Assembly: GCF_001517105.1 (NCBI RefSeq)
Contig: NZ_LPVF01000008.1
Coordinates: forward strand, 962,942 to 1,026,941
Reading direction: 5' to 3'
Length of the DNA stretch: 64,000 nucleotides
Source of the DNA: Bacillus halotolerans
GTDB taxonomy: Bacteria > Bacillota > Bacilli > Bacillales > Bacillaceae
Shown: piece by piece, positions 10,089 to 18,169 of the stretch
Layout: each line of letters starts with the position of its first letter
How positions within the stretch are numbered: position 1 is the stretch's first letter
Program-made: the position numbers and the translations under genes
The notes under the pieces: generated by a model
The model's database searches: none
What the model was told of the DNA's origin: nothing
The model's input: only the letters and a program-made list of their open reading frames with translations

Positions 10089-10127
10089 TTAGTCACCTCG
10101 TATCATACTGAACATACGAATAGAAAA

Positions 10128-10156
10128 GAGCAGCATAAACGACTGCTCTTTTTTTC
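10128..10156. terminator. Hairpin terminator upstream of yybS
   Basis: GAGCAG, an 8-9 nt loop and CTGCTC are flanked by AAAA on one side and T7 on the other, so it can work in both directions. On the minus strand it would end transcripts entering from the small gene at 10313-10462. Confidence 0.7.
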
Positions 10157-10253
10157 ATCGCCGCAACATGTTTTGCACCAATGTTTTCATATCATCTCTA
10201 AAATTACTTTTATATTTTAACATAAGTCCAAATCGCAAGTAAAATGACGTCAA

Positions 10254-10269
10254 TGTTTCATGTGAAACA
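10254..10269. promoter_or_regulatory. parS-like site near cotF
   Basis: TGTTTCATGTGAAACA differs from the Bacillus parS palindrome TGTTTCACGTGAAACA at one central base. Spo0J (ParB) binds parS and loads SMC there. From memory, B. subtilis 168 has an origin-proximal parS near cotF. The site is intergenic, between yybS and the small gene at 10313. Confidence 0.85.
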
Positions 10270-10279
10270 TTGCAAACGA

Positions 10280-10303
10280 AAAGACATTCTTTAAAAGAAT
10301 GCC
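10280..10303 (-). terminator. Terminator after the 49-residue membrane protein gene
   Basis: On the minus strand GCATTCTTT, a short loop, AAAGAATGT and TTTT directly follow the stop at 10313. Moderately stable. Confidence 0.6.
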
Positions 10304-10312
10304 CATCACTTC

Positions 10313-10462
10313 TTATTCTTTATCATCCATAAAACCAGAAGTTTCTTTGTTTTTCTTCTTCGTTTTTCTGACATACACAAATATTAAAATCACAAGTAAA
10401 AGGGTTGTTGCTTGCAGAACGCCGCTGCTAAACAAGAAAAAGTTCTTTATCATGTCCCACAT
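10313..10462 (-). CDS. Single-pass membrane microprotein, 49 residues
   Basis: A short gene not reached by a 60-residue cutoff. The product starts MWDMIKNFFLFSSGVLQ, has one strong hydrophobic helix (about 13-30, TTLLLVILIFVYV) and a basic stop-transfer tail (RKTKKKNKE), so it should sit with its C-terminus inside. The ATG is preceded by AGAGGTGAAACACG, a good RBS, and a terminator follows. It lies divergently from cotF. Function unknown; its neighbour cotF suggests, but does not show, a sporulation role. Confidence 0.75.
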   Translation of the reverse strand: MWDMIKNFFLFSSGVLQATTLLLVILIFVYVRKTKKKNKETSGFMDDKE

Positions 10463-10544
10463 CGTGTTTCACCTCTTTTTGGATGTTCTCAACCCGTATC
10501 CTATATAAGGTGAATTTCCCTTTTTAAAAACTTCAAAACACAAT

Positions 10545-10573
10545 GAACAACATTGAACGTTGGGCATATGCTG
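10545..10573 (+). promoter_or_regulatory. Possible sigma-K promoter of cotF
   Basis: GAACA (10545-10549) and CATATGCTG (10565-10573) are spaced about 15-16 nt, resembling the sigma-K pattern AC and CATANNNTA. cotF is known as a late mother-cell gene; the exact match is imperfect. Confidence 0.45.
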
Positions 10574-10607
10574 ATACAGAATCTGATTGATAAAGGAGAT
10601 TTGTTAC

Positions 10608-11093
10608 ATGGATGAACGCAGAACGTTGGCTTGGCATGAAACATTAGAGATGCATGAGCTGGTTGCTTTTCAGGCAAACGGGCTCATTAAACTGAAGAAA
10701 ATGATTAGAGAAGTTAGAGATCCTCAGCTCAGACAGCTTTATAGCGTGTCCATTCAGGCCGTTGAGCAAAACTTAAAAGAGCTTCTCCCATTCTTCCCTC
10801 AGGCGCCGATGCCTCGCGATGATGAAGAAGAAGAACGCGCGGATAACCCATTTTACAGCGGTGACCTGCTCGGCTTTGCCAAAACATCTGTCCGCAGCTA
10901 TGCCATCGCAATTACAGAAACAGCAACACCTCAATTGAGAACCGTACTTGTCAAACAGCTAAACGCTGCCATTAAGTTGCATGCGCAGGTTTATCAATAC
11001 ATGTATCAGCATGGATACTACCCATCTTACAACCTTTCTGAGCTGTTAAAAAATGACGTCAGAAACGCCAATAAAGCCATTTCGATGAAATAA
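10608..11093 (+). CDS. cotF: Spore coat protein CotF
   Basis: 161-residue precursor that in B. subtilis is cleaved into two small coat polypeptides. The sequence starts [17 protein letters not shown] and has the conserved coat F-domain with the tyrosine-rich [15 protein letters not shown] near the C-terminus, plus an acidic linker ([11 protein letters not shown]) where processing is likely. The ATG at 10608 follows AAAGGAG at 8 nt; an in-frame ATG seven codons upstream lacks an RBS. Expressed late in the mother cell under sigma-K in 168. Confidence 0.95.
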   Translation: MDERRTLAWHETLEMHELVAFQANGLIKLKKMIREVRDPQLRQLYSVSIQAVEQNLKELLPFFPQAPMPRDDEEEERADNPFYSGDLLGFAKTSVRSYAIAITETATPQLRTVLVKQLNAAIKLHAQVYQYMYQHGYYPSYNLSELLKNDVRNANKAISMK

Positions 11094-11094
11094 A

Positions 11095-11128
11095 AGTAGC
11101 AGCAAAGGCTCTCCCTTTGCTGCTACTT
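11095..11128. terminator. Terminator between cotF and yybR
   Basis: AGTAGCAGCAAAGG and its perfect complement enclose a 4-6 nt loop. A T4 run follows on the minus strand, so yybR is ended here; the plus side lacks a clean T-run but the stem may still serve cotF. Confidence 0.8.
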
Positions 11129-11500
11129 CTGCTGTTCTTTTAATAAACTGTTCGAACGACGCGCCTCCAGTACTTCTCGATTGGCGTCGCCCCATTCTTT
11201 CATTTGCAATACAATCGGCTCAAGCGTTCGCCCGAATTCTGTCAGAGAATACTCAACCTTGGGCGGCACCTGGTGATAAACTTCGCGATGAACAATGCCA
11301 TCCGCTTCAAGCTCCCGAAGCTGCAGGGTCAGCATTCGTTGGGTAATACTCGGGCAGATTTTGCGAAACTCATTGAACCGTTTCTTGCCTTCTATCATGT
11401 GATAAAAAAGGATTCCTTTCCACTTTCCGCCAATGACATCTAGTGTAAATTCAACTGGACAGCCTTCTTTGTTCGGATAAATATTATTTTTTCGGCTCAT
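11123..11500 (-). CDS. yybR: HxlR-family transcriptional regulator YybR
   Basis: A 125-residue winged-helix DNA-binding protein of the HxlR/DUF24 family. The family cysteine-proline start of the domain (EGCPVEFTLDVIGGKWKG) and the recognition-helix region (ITQRMLTLQLRELEADGIV) are clear. HxlR proteins often sense electrophiles through the N-terminal Cys; that residue is present. ATG at 11500 has GGAGGGG 5 nt upstream; the open frame extends 14 codons further without support. It diverges from ppaC. Target unknown. Confidence 0.9.
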   Translation of the reverse strand: MSRKNNIYPNKEGCPVEFTLDVIGGKWKGILFYHMIEGKKRFNEFRKICPSITQRMLTLQLRELEADGIVHREVYHQVPPKVEYSLTEFGRTLEPIVLQMKEWGDANREVLEARRSNSLLKEQQK

Positions 11501-11708
11501 GTTCGCCCCTCCAATAGTACCTTTTTTGATACTACAGATCATTTTGTAACTGACCTACCCAGCATTTTACACACCTTTCCTCTTCCACTCAAAAAAATGC
11601 TTTTTATTCACATCAATTTTTAAGGGTTTGCATGATTACACCCGCAGCAAGACGTGTTAAACTATAAAAAGAATGTTTACACTACTTAAAAAAGGATAAG
11701 GAGTTATC

Positions 11709-12638
11709 ATGGAAAAAATACTTATTTTCGGACACCAAAATCCAGACACAGATACGATTTGCTCTGCTATTGCTTACGCTGATTTAAAAAACAAACTCGG
11801 TTTTAACGCTGAGCCTGTCAGACTTGGACAAGTCAACGGCGAAACACAATATGCGCTTGATTACTTCAAACAAGAAAGCCCTCGTCTTGTAGAAACAGCT
11901 GCAAACGAAGTGAACGGCGTTATCCTTGTTGACCACAACGAACGCCAGCAAAGCATCAAGGATATTGAAGACGTTCAGGTTCTTGAAGTCATCGACCATC
12001 ACAGAATCGCAAACTTCGAAACAGCTGAGCCGCTTTACTATCGTGCTGAGCCTGTCGGCTGTACGGCTACAATCTTAAACAAAATGTACAAAGAAAATAA
12101 CGTAACAATCGAGAAAGAAATTGCCGGCCTTATGCTGTCTGCTATCATTTCTGACTCTCTGTTATTCAAATCTCCAACTTGCACTGATCAAGACGTAGCG
12201 GCAGCAAAAGAACTTGCTGAAATCGCTGGCGTAGATGCTGAAGAATACGGCTTAAACATGCTGAAAGCCGGCGCTGACTTAAGCAAAAAAACAGTTGAAG
12301 AGCTGATTTCTCTTGATGCAAAAGAATTCACACTCGGCAGCAAAAAAGTCGAAATCGCACAAGTCAACACAGTTGATATTGAAGATGTGAGAAAGCGCCA
12401 AGCTGAGTTAGAAGCAGTGATTTCTAAAGTTGTGGCTGAGAAGAACCTTGATCTGTTCCTTCTTGTCATCACAGACATCTTAGAAAACGATTCACTTGCA
12501 CTTGCAATCGGTAACGAAGCGGACAAAGTGGAAAAAGCGTTCAACGTCACATTAGAAAACAACACAGCCCTTCTTAAAGGCGTTGTTTCTCGTAAAAAAC
12601 AAGTCGTTCCTGTGTTAACAGACGCGATTGCAGAATAA
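11709..12638 (+). CDS. ppaC: Manganese-dependent inorganic pyrophosphatase PpaC
   Basis: Family II pyrophosphatase of the DHH superfamily; it hydrolyses pyrophosphate from biosynthesis in the cytoplasm. 309 residues as in B. subtilis. Metal motifs visible are [14 protein letters not shown] (6-19), DHNE (about 76), [11 protein letters not shown] (about 96-106), and the late VSRKKQVVP segment that binds pyrophosphate in the DHHA2 domain. ATG with AAGGAG RBS. Monogenic, closed by a strong terminator. It lies between two Mn-related items: the yybP Mn riboswitch is 0.6 kb downstream. Confidence 0.98.
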   Translation: MEKILIFGHQNPDTDTICSAIAYADLKNKLGFNAEPVRLGQVNGETQYALDYFKQESPRLVETAANEVNGVILVDHNERQQSIKDIEDVQVLEVIDHHRIANFETAEPLYYRAEPVGCTATILNKMYKENNVTIEKEIAGLMLSAIISDSLLFKSPTCTDQDVAAAKELAEIAGVDAEEYGLNMLKAGADLSKKTVEELISLDAKEFTLGSKKVEIAQVNTVDIEDVRKRQAELEAVISKVVAEKNLDLFLLVITDILENDSLALAIGNEADKVEKAFNVTLENNTALLKGVVSRKKQVVPVLTDAIAE

Positions 12639-12640
12639 TA

Positions 12641-12669
12641 AAAAAGCATCCCGCTCCCGGGATGCTTTT
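12641..12669. terminator. Bidirectional terminator between ppaC and yybP
   Basis: AAAAAGCATCCCG, a short loop and CGGGATGCTTTT form a strong stem with A- and T-runs on either side, between convergent genes. Confidence 0.9.
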
Positions 12670-12671
12670 CC

Positions 12672-13121
12672 TCATTCGCCAAGCTTTTCAATTTGCCCCA
12701 TTACATCAGTCATTTGCTTAGTGTTTTGGATCAATTCGGATTGCTCCAATTCCTCAAGCGATACTTTTCCTTCTTCCACTTGCTGCAAGACGTCTTCCGC
12801 ACTTTTTTGCAAAGTTTCGTTATGCTCCTGCAGGGTGTTGTGAAGCTCCGCTGCGGCATCAGGCGGGGTTAATTCATTAAAATCAGCCGCTGCCTTTTGA
12901 ATGGACTCAAGCTGTGTCTCTAGTTTTTCTTTCGCCTCAGTGTCATTTACAGCTTCCTCAGCTAATGCAGGCGCTTCCTCTGCAAATGTCTTCACCTTTT
13001 CCACATAAGCTGACGCTTCATTTGTATAATCCAGCCCGTCATTCACCTGATCCAGTATTCCGCATCCGCCTGCCCCCAAAAGACCAGCGCCGGCCAAAAC
13101 CGTCAGAACCATTTTCTTCAT
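12672..13121 (-). CDS. yybP: Lipoprotein YybP (DUF6376-like)
   Basis: 149 residues with a lipoprotein signal peptide: basic MKKM, a hydrophobic stretch, and lipobox GAGGC with Cys20 as the lipidated residue. The mature part is acidic and helical, with alanine/glutamate-rich repeats (about 40-140), typical of a surface-tethered helical protein. Biochemical role unknown. It is the gene that named the yybP-ykoY riboswitch and is the last gene of the riboswitch-led transcript here. RBS AAGGGGGC overlaps the stop of the upstream 36-residue gene, so the two are likely coupled. Confidence 0.9.
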   Translation of the reverse strand: MKKMVLTVLAGAGLLGAGGCGILDQVNDGLDYTNEASAYVEKVKTFAEEAPALAEEAVNDTEAKEKLETQLESIQKAAADFNELTPPDAAAELHNTLQEHNETLQKSAEDVLQQVEEGKVSLEELEQSELIQNTKQMTDVMGQIEKLGE

Positions 13122-13132
13122 TGTTTGCCCCC

Positions 13133-13243
13133 TTATCGTTTCTTCTTCATTTTTTCTTTTAAGATCGGAATCAATTTCTCTTTCGCTAATGGCAGCCCCT
13201 TCTTCACCAGTTCATGTTTCAGCCATTTCTTCAGCTTAGACAT
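13133..13243 (-). CDS. Basic microprotein under the Mn2+ riboswitch, 36 residues
   Basis: A very short gene between the riboswitch and yybP. The product (MSKLKKWLKHELVKKG, then LAKEKLIPILKEK and a KKKR tail) is strongly basic and would form an amphipathic helix. The ATG has a near-ideal GGGAGAGGAG RBS at 7-8 nt, and the stop lies 11 nt before the yybP start. It could be a functional peptide or a leader that couples translation to yybP. I know of no function. The RBS and position make it likely to be translated. Confidence 0.7.
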   Translation of the reverse strand: MSKLKKWLKHELVKKGLPLAKEKLIPILKEKMKKKR

Positions 13244-13276
13244 CGTAAATCTCCTCTCCCTTTTTTGATAAAAATG

Positions 13277-13440
13277 AAAAAAACTCCACCGATTTGGTGA
13301 AGTTCAGAAACAAAAAGACCTTCACCAAATCAGATTTGGCAAAGGTCTCGCTAACAATTAAATTGCCAGCAAAGCCGAGGACACCTTGTCCCGTAATGAC
13401 GACTTTACTGTGAAAGCTACTCCCCTTTGGAGTGTTCATT
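13277..13440 (-). ncRNA. yybP-ykoY (Mn2+-sensing) riboswitch with terminator
   Basis: On the minus strand the leader shows the two conserved loop sequences of this class: CAAAGGGGAGTAGC (about 13416-13430) and GCGAGACCTTTG (about 13339-13352). The expression platform is readable: CTTCACC and GGTGGAG form a terminator stem with T7 (13277-13302), while a 12-nt segment ending the aptamer side (complement of 13320-13331) is perfectly complementary to the terminator's 5' arm region (13291-13302). Mutually exclusive pairings imply Mn2+-dependent antitermination of the 36-residue gene and yybP. Confidence 0.93.
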
Positions 13441-13452
13441 TTTATTACTTTC

Positions 13453-13481
13453 ATTCTAAAGCAATGGGCTTTTCCAGTCAA
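13453..13481 (-). promoter_or_regulatory. Sigma-A promoter of the riboswitch-yybP transcript
   Basis: TTGACT (13476-13481) and TAGAAT (13453-13458) with a 17-nt spacer, placing the start just ahead of the aptamer. Confidence 0.75.
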
Positions 13482-13579
13482 ATTCCTGCTGTCCGTTTAC
13501 ATAAAAGAGAGCTGTGGTATTTAAAATTTGAATGGTATTTACATCCGGAGATCATGCTATGACAGAGGAGGTTTTCATC

Positions 13580-14869
13580 ATGAGTCAAGAGCGCGTGAAA
13601 CGGCCCGGGCATACCAGATGGTATATATCTTCGTTACTGAGCGGCATTATCATTCTTAATTATTTTGATCGAGTGGCCATTTCTGTAGCTGCCCCGGCGA
13701 TACAAGATTCGTTTCACCTCACAGCAACTGAACTCGGCATTGTGTTTTCGATTTACACATATTCGTACACACTGATGCAGCTGCCCGTCGGAAGTTTATT
13801 GGACAGGTTTGGCGTGGCCTGGGTCACAAGAATCGGAATGACGGTTTGGAGCATTTTAACGATCATTCTCGCTTTTTTACAAGGAAAACTGCTCTTATAT
13901 GTGTTCCGATTTCTCATTGGGCTGACAAGCGCATCGGCGTTCCCCGCCGCTTCCAAAGCAACCGCTCTATGGTTTCCGCCAAGCGAACGGGGTCTGGCGA
14001 ACTCACTGTTTGATTCAGCCGCCAAATTTTCAAACGTAATCGGAGCGCCGCTGGTCGCCTTTCTCGTCACAACATTTGACTGGCGGGTCGCCTTTTTAAC
14101 GATCGGATGCATCAATGTGCTGTTTACCATCTTTTTCTGGCAGTACTACGAGCAGCCCGAACGGCACAAACGCATTTCCAAAAGCGAATTAAACTATATT
14201 CAGAAACACAATACAATCACAACAGAGCAAATCCCTTACAAAACGGGTCCGCTTTTAAAAAAGCTTTTCACTAATCGTAAAGTATGGGGCTTAATGATCG
14301 GATTTACGGGGTACGGCTATACATTCAACCTGCTGCTTACATGGCTACCGACTTTCTTTAAGCATACATACGGAATGGATCTCATGTCATCCGGTTTATT
14401 CACCGCCGTGCCGTGGCTGATCTCAACCATTTCCGGCATTGTGGTCGGCGGCTGGCTCGTCGATTACCTTATCAAAAAAGGCTATTCCAACACCAAGGTG
14501 TACCGAACCGTGATCATTGTAGGGATGAGCTTCGGCTTTTTCTTTTTAGGCTCCATTTTGACGAATAATATCACCGTCGCGATTATCTGCATTTCAATCG
14601 GCCTCGCCGGCGTTTCTGCAACGGCTCCGGTCGGCTGGTCCATCTCCGCAGAACTGGCCCCGATTGGCTCCGTTTCCATGCTGAGTTCCATGGTAAACCT
14701 GGCAAACAACCTATTCGGAGGCATAATCGCCGCTTCACTCACGGGATATTTGTTTGATGTGACAGGTTCCTTTACGCTCAGCTTCCTGGTTGCCGGTTTT
14801 GTATTGCTGCTTGGGCTGATTTTTTACGTATTTGTGCTGGGAGATGTGAAAAGAATTAAGTTGGAGTAA
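13580..14869 (+). CDS. yybO: MFS permease YybO (anion:cation symporter type)
   Basis: About 429-residue, 12-TM transporter of the ACS/phthalate-permease branch, which imports organic anions such as sugar acids. Family marks include NYFDRVAISVAAPAI in TM1, the GSLLDRFGVAWVTR loop, and WFPPSERGLANSLFDSAAK in the TM4-TM5 region. Substrate unknown. AGAGGAGG stands 8 nt before the ATG at 13580; the open frame begins 16 codons earlier without an RBS. Closed by its own terminator. Confidence 0.88.
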   Translation: MSQERVKRPGHTRWYISSLLSGIIILNYFDRVAISVAAPAIQDSFHLTATELGIVFSIYTYSYTLMQLPVGSLLDRFGVAWVTRIGMTVWSILTIILAFLQGKLLLYVFRFLIGLTSASAFPAASKATALWFPPSERGLANSLFDSAAKFSNVIGAPLVAFLVTTFDWRVAFLTIGCINVLFTIFFWQYYEQPERHKRISKSELNYIQKHNTITTEQIPYKTGPLLKKLFTNRKVWGLMIGFTGYGYTFNLLLTWLPTFFKHTYGMDLMSSGLFTAVPWLISTISGIVVGGWLVDYLIKKGYSNTKVYRTVIIVGMSFGFFFLGSILTNNITVAIICISIGLAGVSATAPVGWSISAELAPIGSVSMLSSMVNLANNLFGGIIAASLTGYLFDVTGSFTLSFLVAGFVLLLGLIFYVFVLGDVKRIKLE

Positions 14870-14898
14870 AGAGTGCTTGTGTGCAAGCACTCTTTTCT
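14870..14898 (+). terminator. Terminator after yybO
   Basis: GAGTGCTTG, loop TGTG, CAAGCACTC, then TTTTC. Confidence 0.9.
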
Positions 14899-14969
14899 TT
14901 GATCATAAAACAGCTTTCTCGGGGGCTATATCCCATTCTCTCCGGGTAAAAATAACATCATTTTTATTC

Positions 14970-15000
14970 TTGACTCCAACCAAAGGTAAGGCCTCATAGT
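14970..15000 (+). promoter_or_regulatory. Possible MerR-type promoter of the broken regulator gene
   Basis: TTGACT (14970-14975) and CATAGT (14995-15000) are 19 nt apart, the long spacer typical of MerR-controlled promoters. The spacer holds an imperfect dyad around AACCAAAGGT. It leads straight into the MerR/TipAS pseudogene. Confidence 0.5.
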
Positions 15001-15024
15001 GATAGAGGAAGGAGGGATTGAGCT

Positions 15025-15724
15025 GTGAAAGTAACAGTAAAAGAACTGTCGCACATTGCGAACGTGACAATCAAAACGCTTTATCATTACCACAAAATCA
15101 GCTTGCTGGTCCCAAAAGAAATCAGCGAAGCCGGGTATCGGTACTATGGTGCCGACGAGCTAAAAAGACTGCAGGAAATCCTTTTTTACAAAGAATTAGA
15201 TATTCCTTTGTCAGAAATAAAAAGGTTATTCGATGAGGATGCTGACAGAACTGGCACATTAGAAAAGCAAAAAAAGCTGTTTGAAAAGAAAATTAAAAAG
15301 TATCAGCGCTTCGTTCAAACGGTCAATACGTCTTTAGAATACACAAGAAAAGGTGAGAACATGGATCATAAGGTCATGTTTAAAGGATTTGAAACCGCTG
15401 ACGAATGGAGAGCATTACGATTTTGAAGTAGATACCCACGCTGTCAATGTAGATGAAATGAACAAAATGGCGATAGAGGCAAAACATTTTCTTGATGGAA
15501 TGGCTGATTTTTTAAGAAGCGGTGTCACGTATCATGACCCTGCCGTGCAAGAGCATGTCATGAATCATATTACGTTCCTGAATCAAAACGGACATCAGAC
15601 AAGCAAAGAAGATTACGTAAAACAAACGCGATTTTTTACGCAGGATGATTTCCATCGAGGAATGTTAGAAGAGCAGCAAACCGGTTTATCTTATTATCTG
15701 ACCGTCGTTGCAGAACACCTGTAG
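15025..15724 (+). pseudogene. MerR regulator with TipAS-like effector domain, frameshifted
   Basis: Frame one (GTG at 15025, RBS GGAAGGAGGG) encodes a complete MerR DNA-binding domain (VKELSHIANVTIKTLYHYHKI) and the coiled-coil dimer helix, then reads ADEWRALRF and stops at 15426. The next frame carries on with HYDFEVDTHAVNVDE and a TipAS-like drug-binding domain to 15724. The break is at about 15405-15418 and looks like a small deletion plus frameshift. Relatives such as Mta and TipA activate drug-efflux genes. The N-terminal part could still make a DNA-binding protein without its effector domain. Confidence 0.85.
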
Positions 15725-15756
15725 CGTGAGTCTTTGCGACTACGCATTTTCTCTGC

Positions 15757-16551
15757 TCAAGTTGCGGCACCGCCAACAATCGATACATTCTGCCGGTCAA
15801 CGCCAAAATTCCGCCCGTTCCATTTCAATACGGTTTGAACATATCCCAATGAGTCGGCGTTATATCTTCCAGCGATCCGCTGATACGCCAGCAATTCGTA
15901 TACGCCGTCTCTGTTGAAATCAACCGGATACAAGCCGGATAAAGGATTGACCCAGCCTTCTATCGGCGCTTTTAAAACACCCTGATTCGTATAAATTTCA
16001 TTCAAATAGTCTCTGCCTTTGTAAGTAAGATCCAGTATATATTGTTCATGCTGGCGTTGACTGATCACGCTCGCTTTATATTGATTTTGATAGCTCACAC
16101 TGTACTTGAATTCATCATTAAAAGAATCCGAATTGAAAATCTGCCTGAACTGCCGGTTCATATAGGCAAACACATACGCATAGATAGAGCCTCCGCTTCC
16201 CCCGGTATCGATTACAACAGCCACATCTTCCGTTTGATTGCCTGTCACATCAGCCAGAAAAAGTGACGGATTGTATCCGATATTGTTATGAAGCTGGATT
16301 TGCCGTTCCTGATGTGTTTTGCCGTCACGTATCACCAAAGTGATATTTCTCCATAGCGGACTGCCTGACGTTTGATTGCCAGTAAGGAAGACTTCATCAG
16401 CGACTCCATCTCCAGTCACATCCCCCCGCGCTGCAGTAATAATGGCGCGCGAGAAAACGGGCTGCCTATAGGCATATGGATACTGGTAAAGCGTTGATTC
16501 TCCGGCATGATAAACCCAATAAGGTGCCATTCTGCTGTTGTATGGATTCAA
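15757..16551 (-). CDS. yybI: Spore coat-associated protein YybI (FG-GAP/VCBS-like)
   Basis: 264 residues with repeated calcium-loop-like motifs DVTGDGVADE, DVTGNQTEDV and DFNRDGVYEL, as in FG-GAP/VCBS repeat proteins. This is YybI, known in 168 as an inner spore coat protein. No signal peptide is seen, which fits assembly from the mother-cell cytoplasm. The start is TTG at 16551 with AAAGGGTG 7 nt upstream; an internal ATG seven codons later is the alternative. It lies convergent with the broken MerR gene. Confidence 0.85.
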   Translation of the reverse strand: MNPYNSRMAPYWVYHAGESTLYQYPYAYRQPVFSRAIITAARGDVTGDGVADEVFLTGNQTSGSPLWRNITLVIRDGKTHQERQIQLHNNIGYNPSLFLADVTGNQTEDVAVVIDTGGSGGSIYAYVFAYMNRQFRQIFNSDSFNDEFKYSVSYQNQYKASVISQRQHEQYILDLTYKGRDYLNEIYTNQGVLKAPIEGWVNPLSGLYPVDFNRDGVYELLAYQRIAGRYNADSLGYVQTVLKWNGRNFGVDRQNVSIVGGAAT

Positions 16552-16579
16552 TTGAATTCACCCTTTCCTATTCACCTTC

Positions 16580-16768
16580 ATGAATCATTATATGCAGGAA
16601 AAGTACACAGCAGATCACATGCAGCCCGTCTTGTTTCAGAATGTCACGAAAATGAATGTCAATGTAGAGGAAGGGCCTGTAAAAAGAACCGGTGCGCTTG
16701 GTCCGATTCTATCTGTCTATATAAGAGATCCAGATCAGAACCTGATTGAACTATCACAGTATCTTTAA
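16580..16768 (+). pseudogene. C-terminal fragment of a VOC family protein
   Basis: 62 codons that end GPVKRTGALGPILSVYIRDP and DQNLIELSQYL, the usual last third of a vicinal-oxygen-chelate protein with its metal-ligand glutamate. The N-terminal half that should bring the first metal histidine is missing; upstream sequence belongs to the yybI promoter side. No convincing RBS. I take it as the remnant of a gene truncated by rearrangement. Confidence 0.75.
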
Positions 16769-16774
16769 ATCTCC

Positions 16775-16806
16775 CAAAACATACCGTGAATTTGGTATGT
16801 TTTTGA
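16775..16806. terminator. Terminator between the VOC fragment and yybB
   Basis: AAAACATACC, loop, GGTATGTTTTT. Works on the plus strand; the A-run gives weaker function on the minus strand. Confidence 0.75.
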
Positions 16807-16876
16807 GGGACTTATTCCTTCTAAAAAAACGATACTCAAAATAGTTTCATCCTTCTCCCCAACCAATTAATATTCT

Positions 16877-17539
16877 TTAATCTCTATACTTTAAAACATA
16901 CCTTTTATACAGTTCTTCATTATAAAGAATGCTTTGTCCATGCGATGAGCAGATAAGAATTGGTTTGATTTCATCTATGATTGCGCCGCTATCTATATTC
17001 TCATTCATATCGACGCTAAATTTTCTGATAGGCGGGTGCAGCTCCTCCTTACTTGTAATAAAAAGGTCTCCCGATAATAAAATGTTATCAGTTTCATGAT
17101 GGTAGATAACATGCCCCGGAGAATGTCCGGGTGCTACATAGTATTGTATCGGCAAATGAGCGAGTGTATGCTCCGTCAGCGGCCGGACAATATATGCTAC
17201 CCCTGTGTTTTCGACGTCATTTTTGTTCGGATAAGGCGCTTCTCCATTTATATAAATCAGTTCTTTTTGATGGGCATAAATAGGAATGTCAAACTTCTCT
17301 AACCATCTTGCTGCACCTTGAATATGATCACTATGGCCATGGGTCAGCAGAATGGCTTTAGGATTGCCAATTGCCAACGCTGCCATTATTTGAGCATCTG
17401 CGAAACGTTCTATTCCTGTATCAATGATATAAACATCATCGCCATCTTTAATAAACCAAATATGAACTGGGATATGAATCGGTACATCGAGTTCAAATTC
17501 ACACTGATAGACATGTTCTGATATTTGTATTAAGTTCAA
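16877..17539 (-). CDS. yybB: Metallo-beta-lactamase fold hydrolase YybB
   Basis: 220-residue zinc hydrolase. The metal motif LLTHGHSDHIQGA, the later GHSPGHVIYH, GDLF and the C-terminal SSHG histidine are intact, so it should be active. The family includes glyoxalase II, lactonases and thiolesterases; the substrate is not known. Start: TTG at 17539 is spaced 8 nt from AGGAAG and gives the length known for YybB; a GTG three codons upstream overlaps that RBS. Confidence 0.85.
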   Translation of the reverse strand: MNLIQISEHVYQCEFELDVPIHIPVHIWFIKDGDDVYIIDTGIERFADAQIMAALAIGNPKAILLTHGHSDHIQGAARWLEKFDIPIYAHQKELIYINGEAPYPNKNDVENTGVAYIVRPLTEHTLAHLPIQYYVAPGHSPGHVIYHHETDNILLSGDLFITSKEELHPPIRKFSVDMNENIDSGAIIDEIKPILICSSHGQSILYNEELYKRYVLKYRD

Positions 17540-17689
17540 GCAAACCACTTCCTTTGTATATTTTTGTTACCATTACTGTAATACATATTCCAAATAAGTT
17601 GGATATGTAATGATGCACATTTTTGTAACTTAAATTACGAGGTGACGATACGGGAAATCGGTTCAATGGGTATGGTGCTTGCAGTGCAG

Positions 17690-17960
17690 AAGGAAAAAAG
17701 CATGTCCTGCAGAAATGACTTTACACATTATCCGCGGAAAATGGAAAGGGAATCATCATCGATATCCTATCTCATCAACCGGTCAGGTTTAATGAACTGA
17801 AAAGATGAATACCAGGTATCAGACAAAGGATGCTGACGTTGCAGCTAAGGGAACTACGCAGATGGTATATTCTTTAACAGAACTCGGCGAAAAAGCTATC
17901 TCCTATCATTTCATCGATGGGGAATCGAATATCTGAGTCATTCAAAAACCGCCCAGAGCG
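17690..17960 (+). pseudogene. Degraded HxlR-family regulator gene
   Basis: No intact frame, but pieces in different frames spell an HxlR domain: a CP-type opening and IIRGKWKGIIIDILSHQPVR, then FNELKR before a stop, IRQRMLTLQLREL, YSLTELGEKA, and HRWGIEYLSHS. Compared with intact YybR in this window, the segment between LQLREL and YSLTE is deleted and at least two frameshifts or stops are present. It is a decayed gene, not an annotation error. The rest of 17549-18169 shows nothing I can name. Confidence 0.7.
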
Positions 17961-18169
17961 TCATGAAAGGGACATGGCTGACTATGAGACATAGCTTCAT
18001 GCCAATTAAAAAACCTGGACGAAAAAATTCAAGATCATCACAGGCTTTAAGTATTTCAAAATATAAGGAATTACATCACTTTACTTTGCGTTTTTATCAA
18101 TATGGCGCCGTCCATCTGCTTTGTACACTCTCTATGTTCTTTTTACAGATGGAGAAAGTATGTTTTCTA

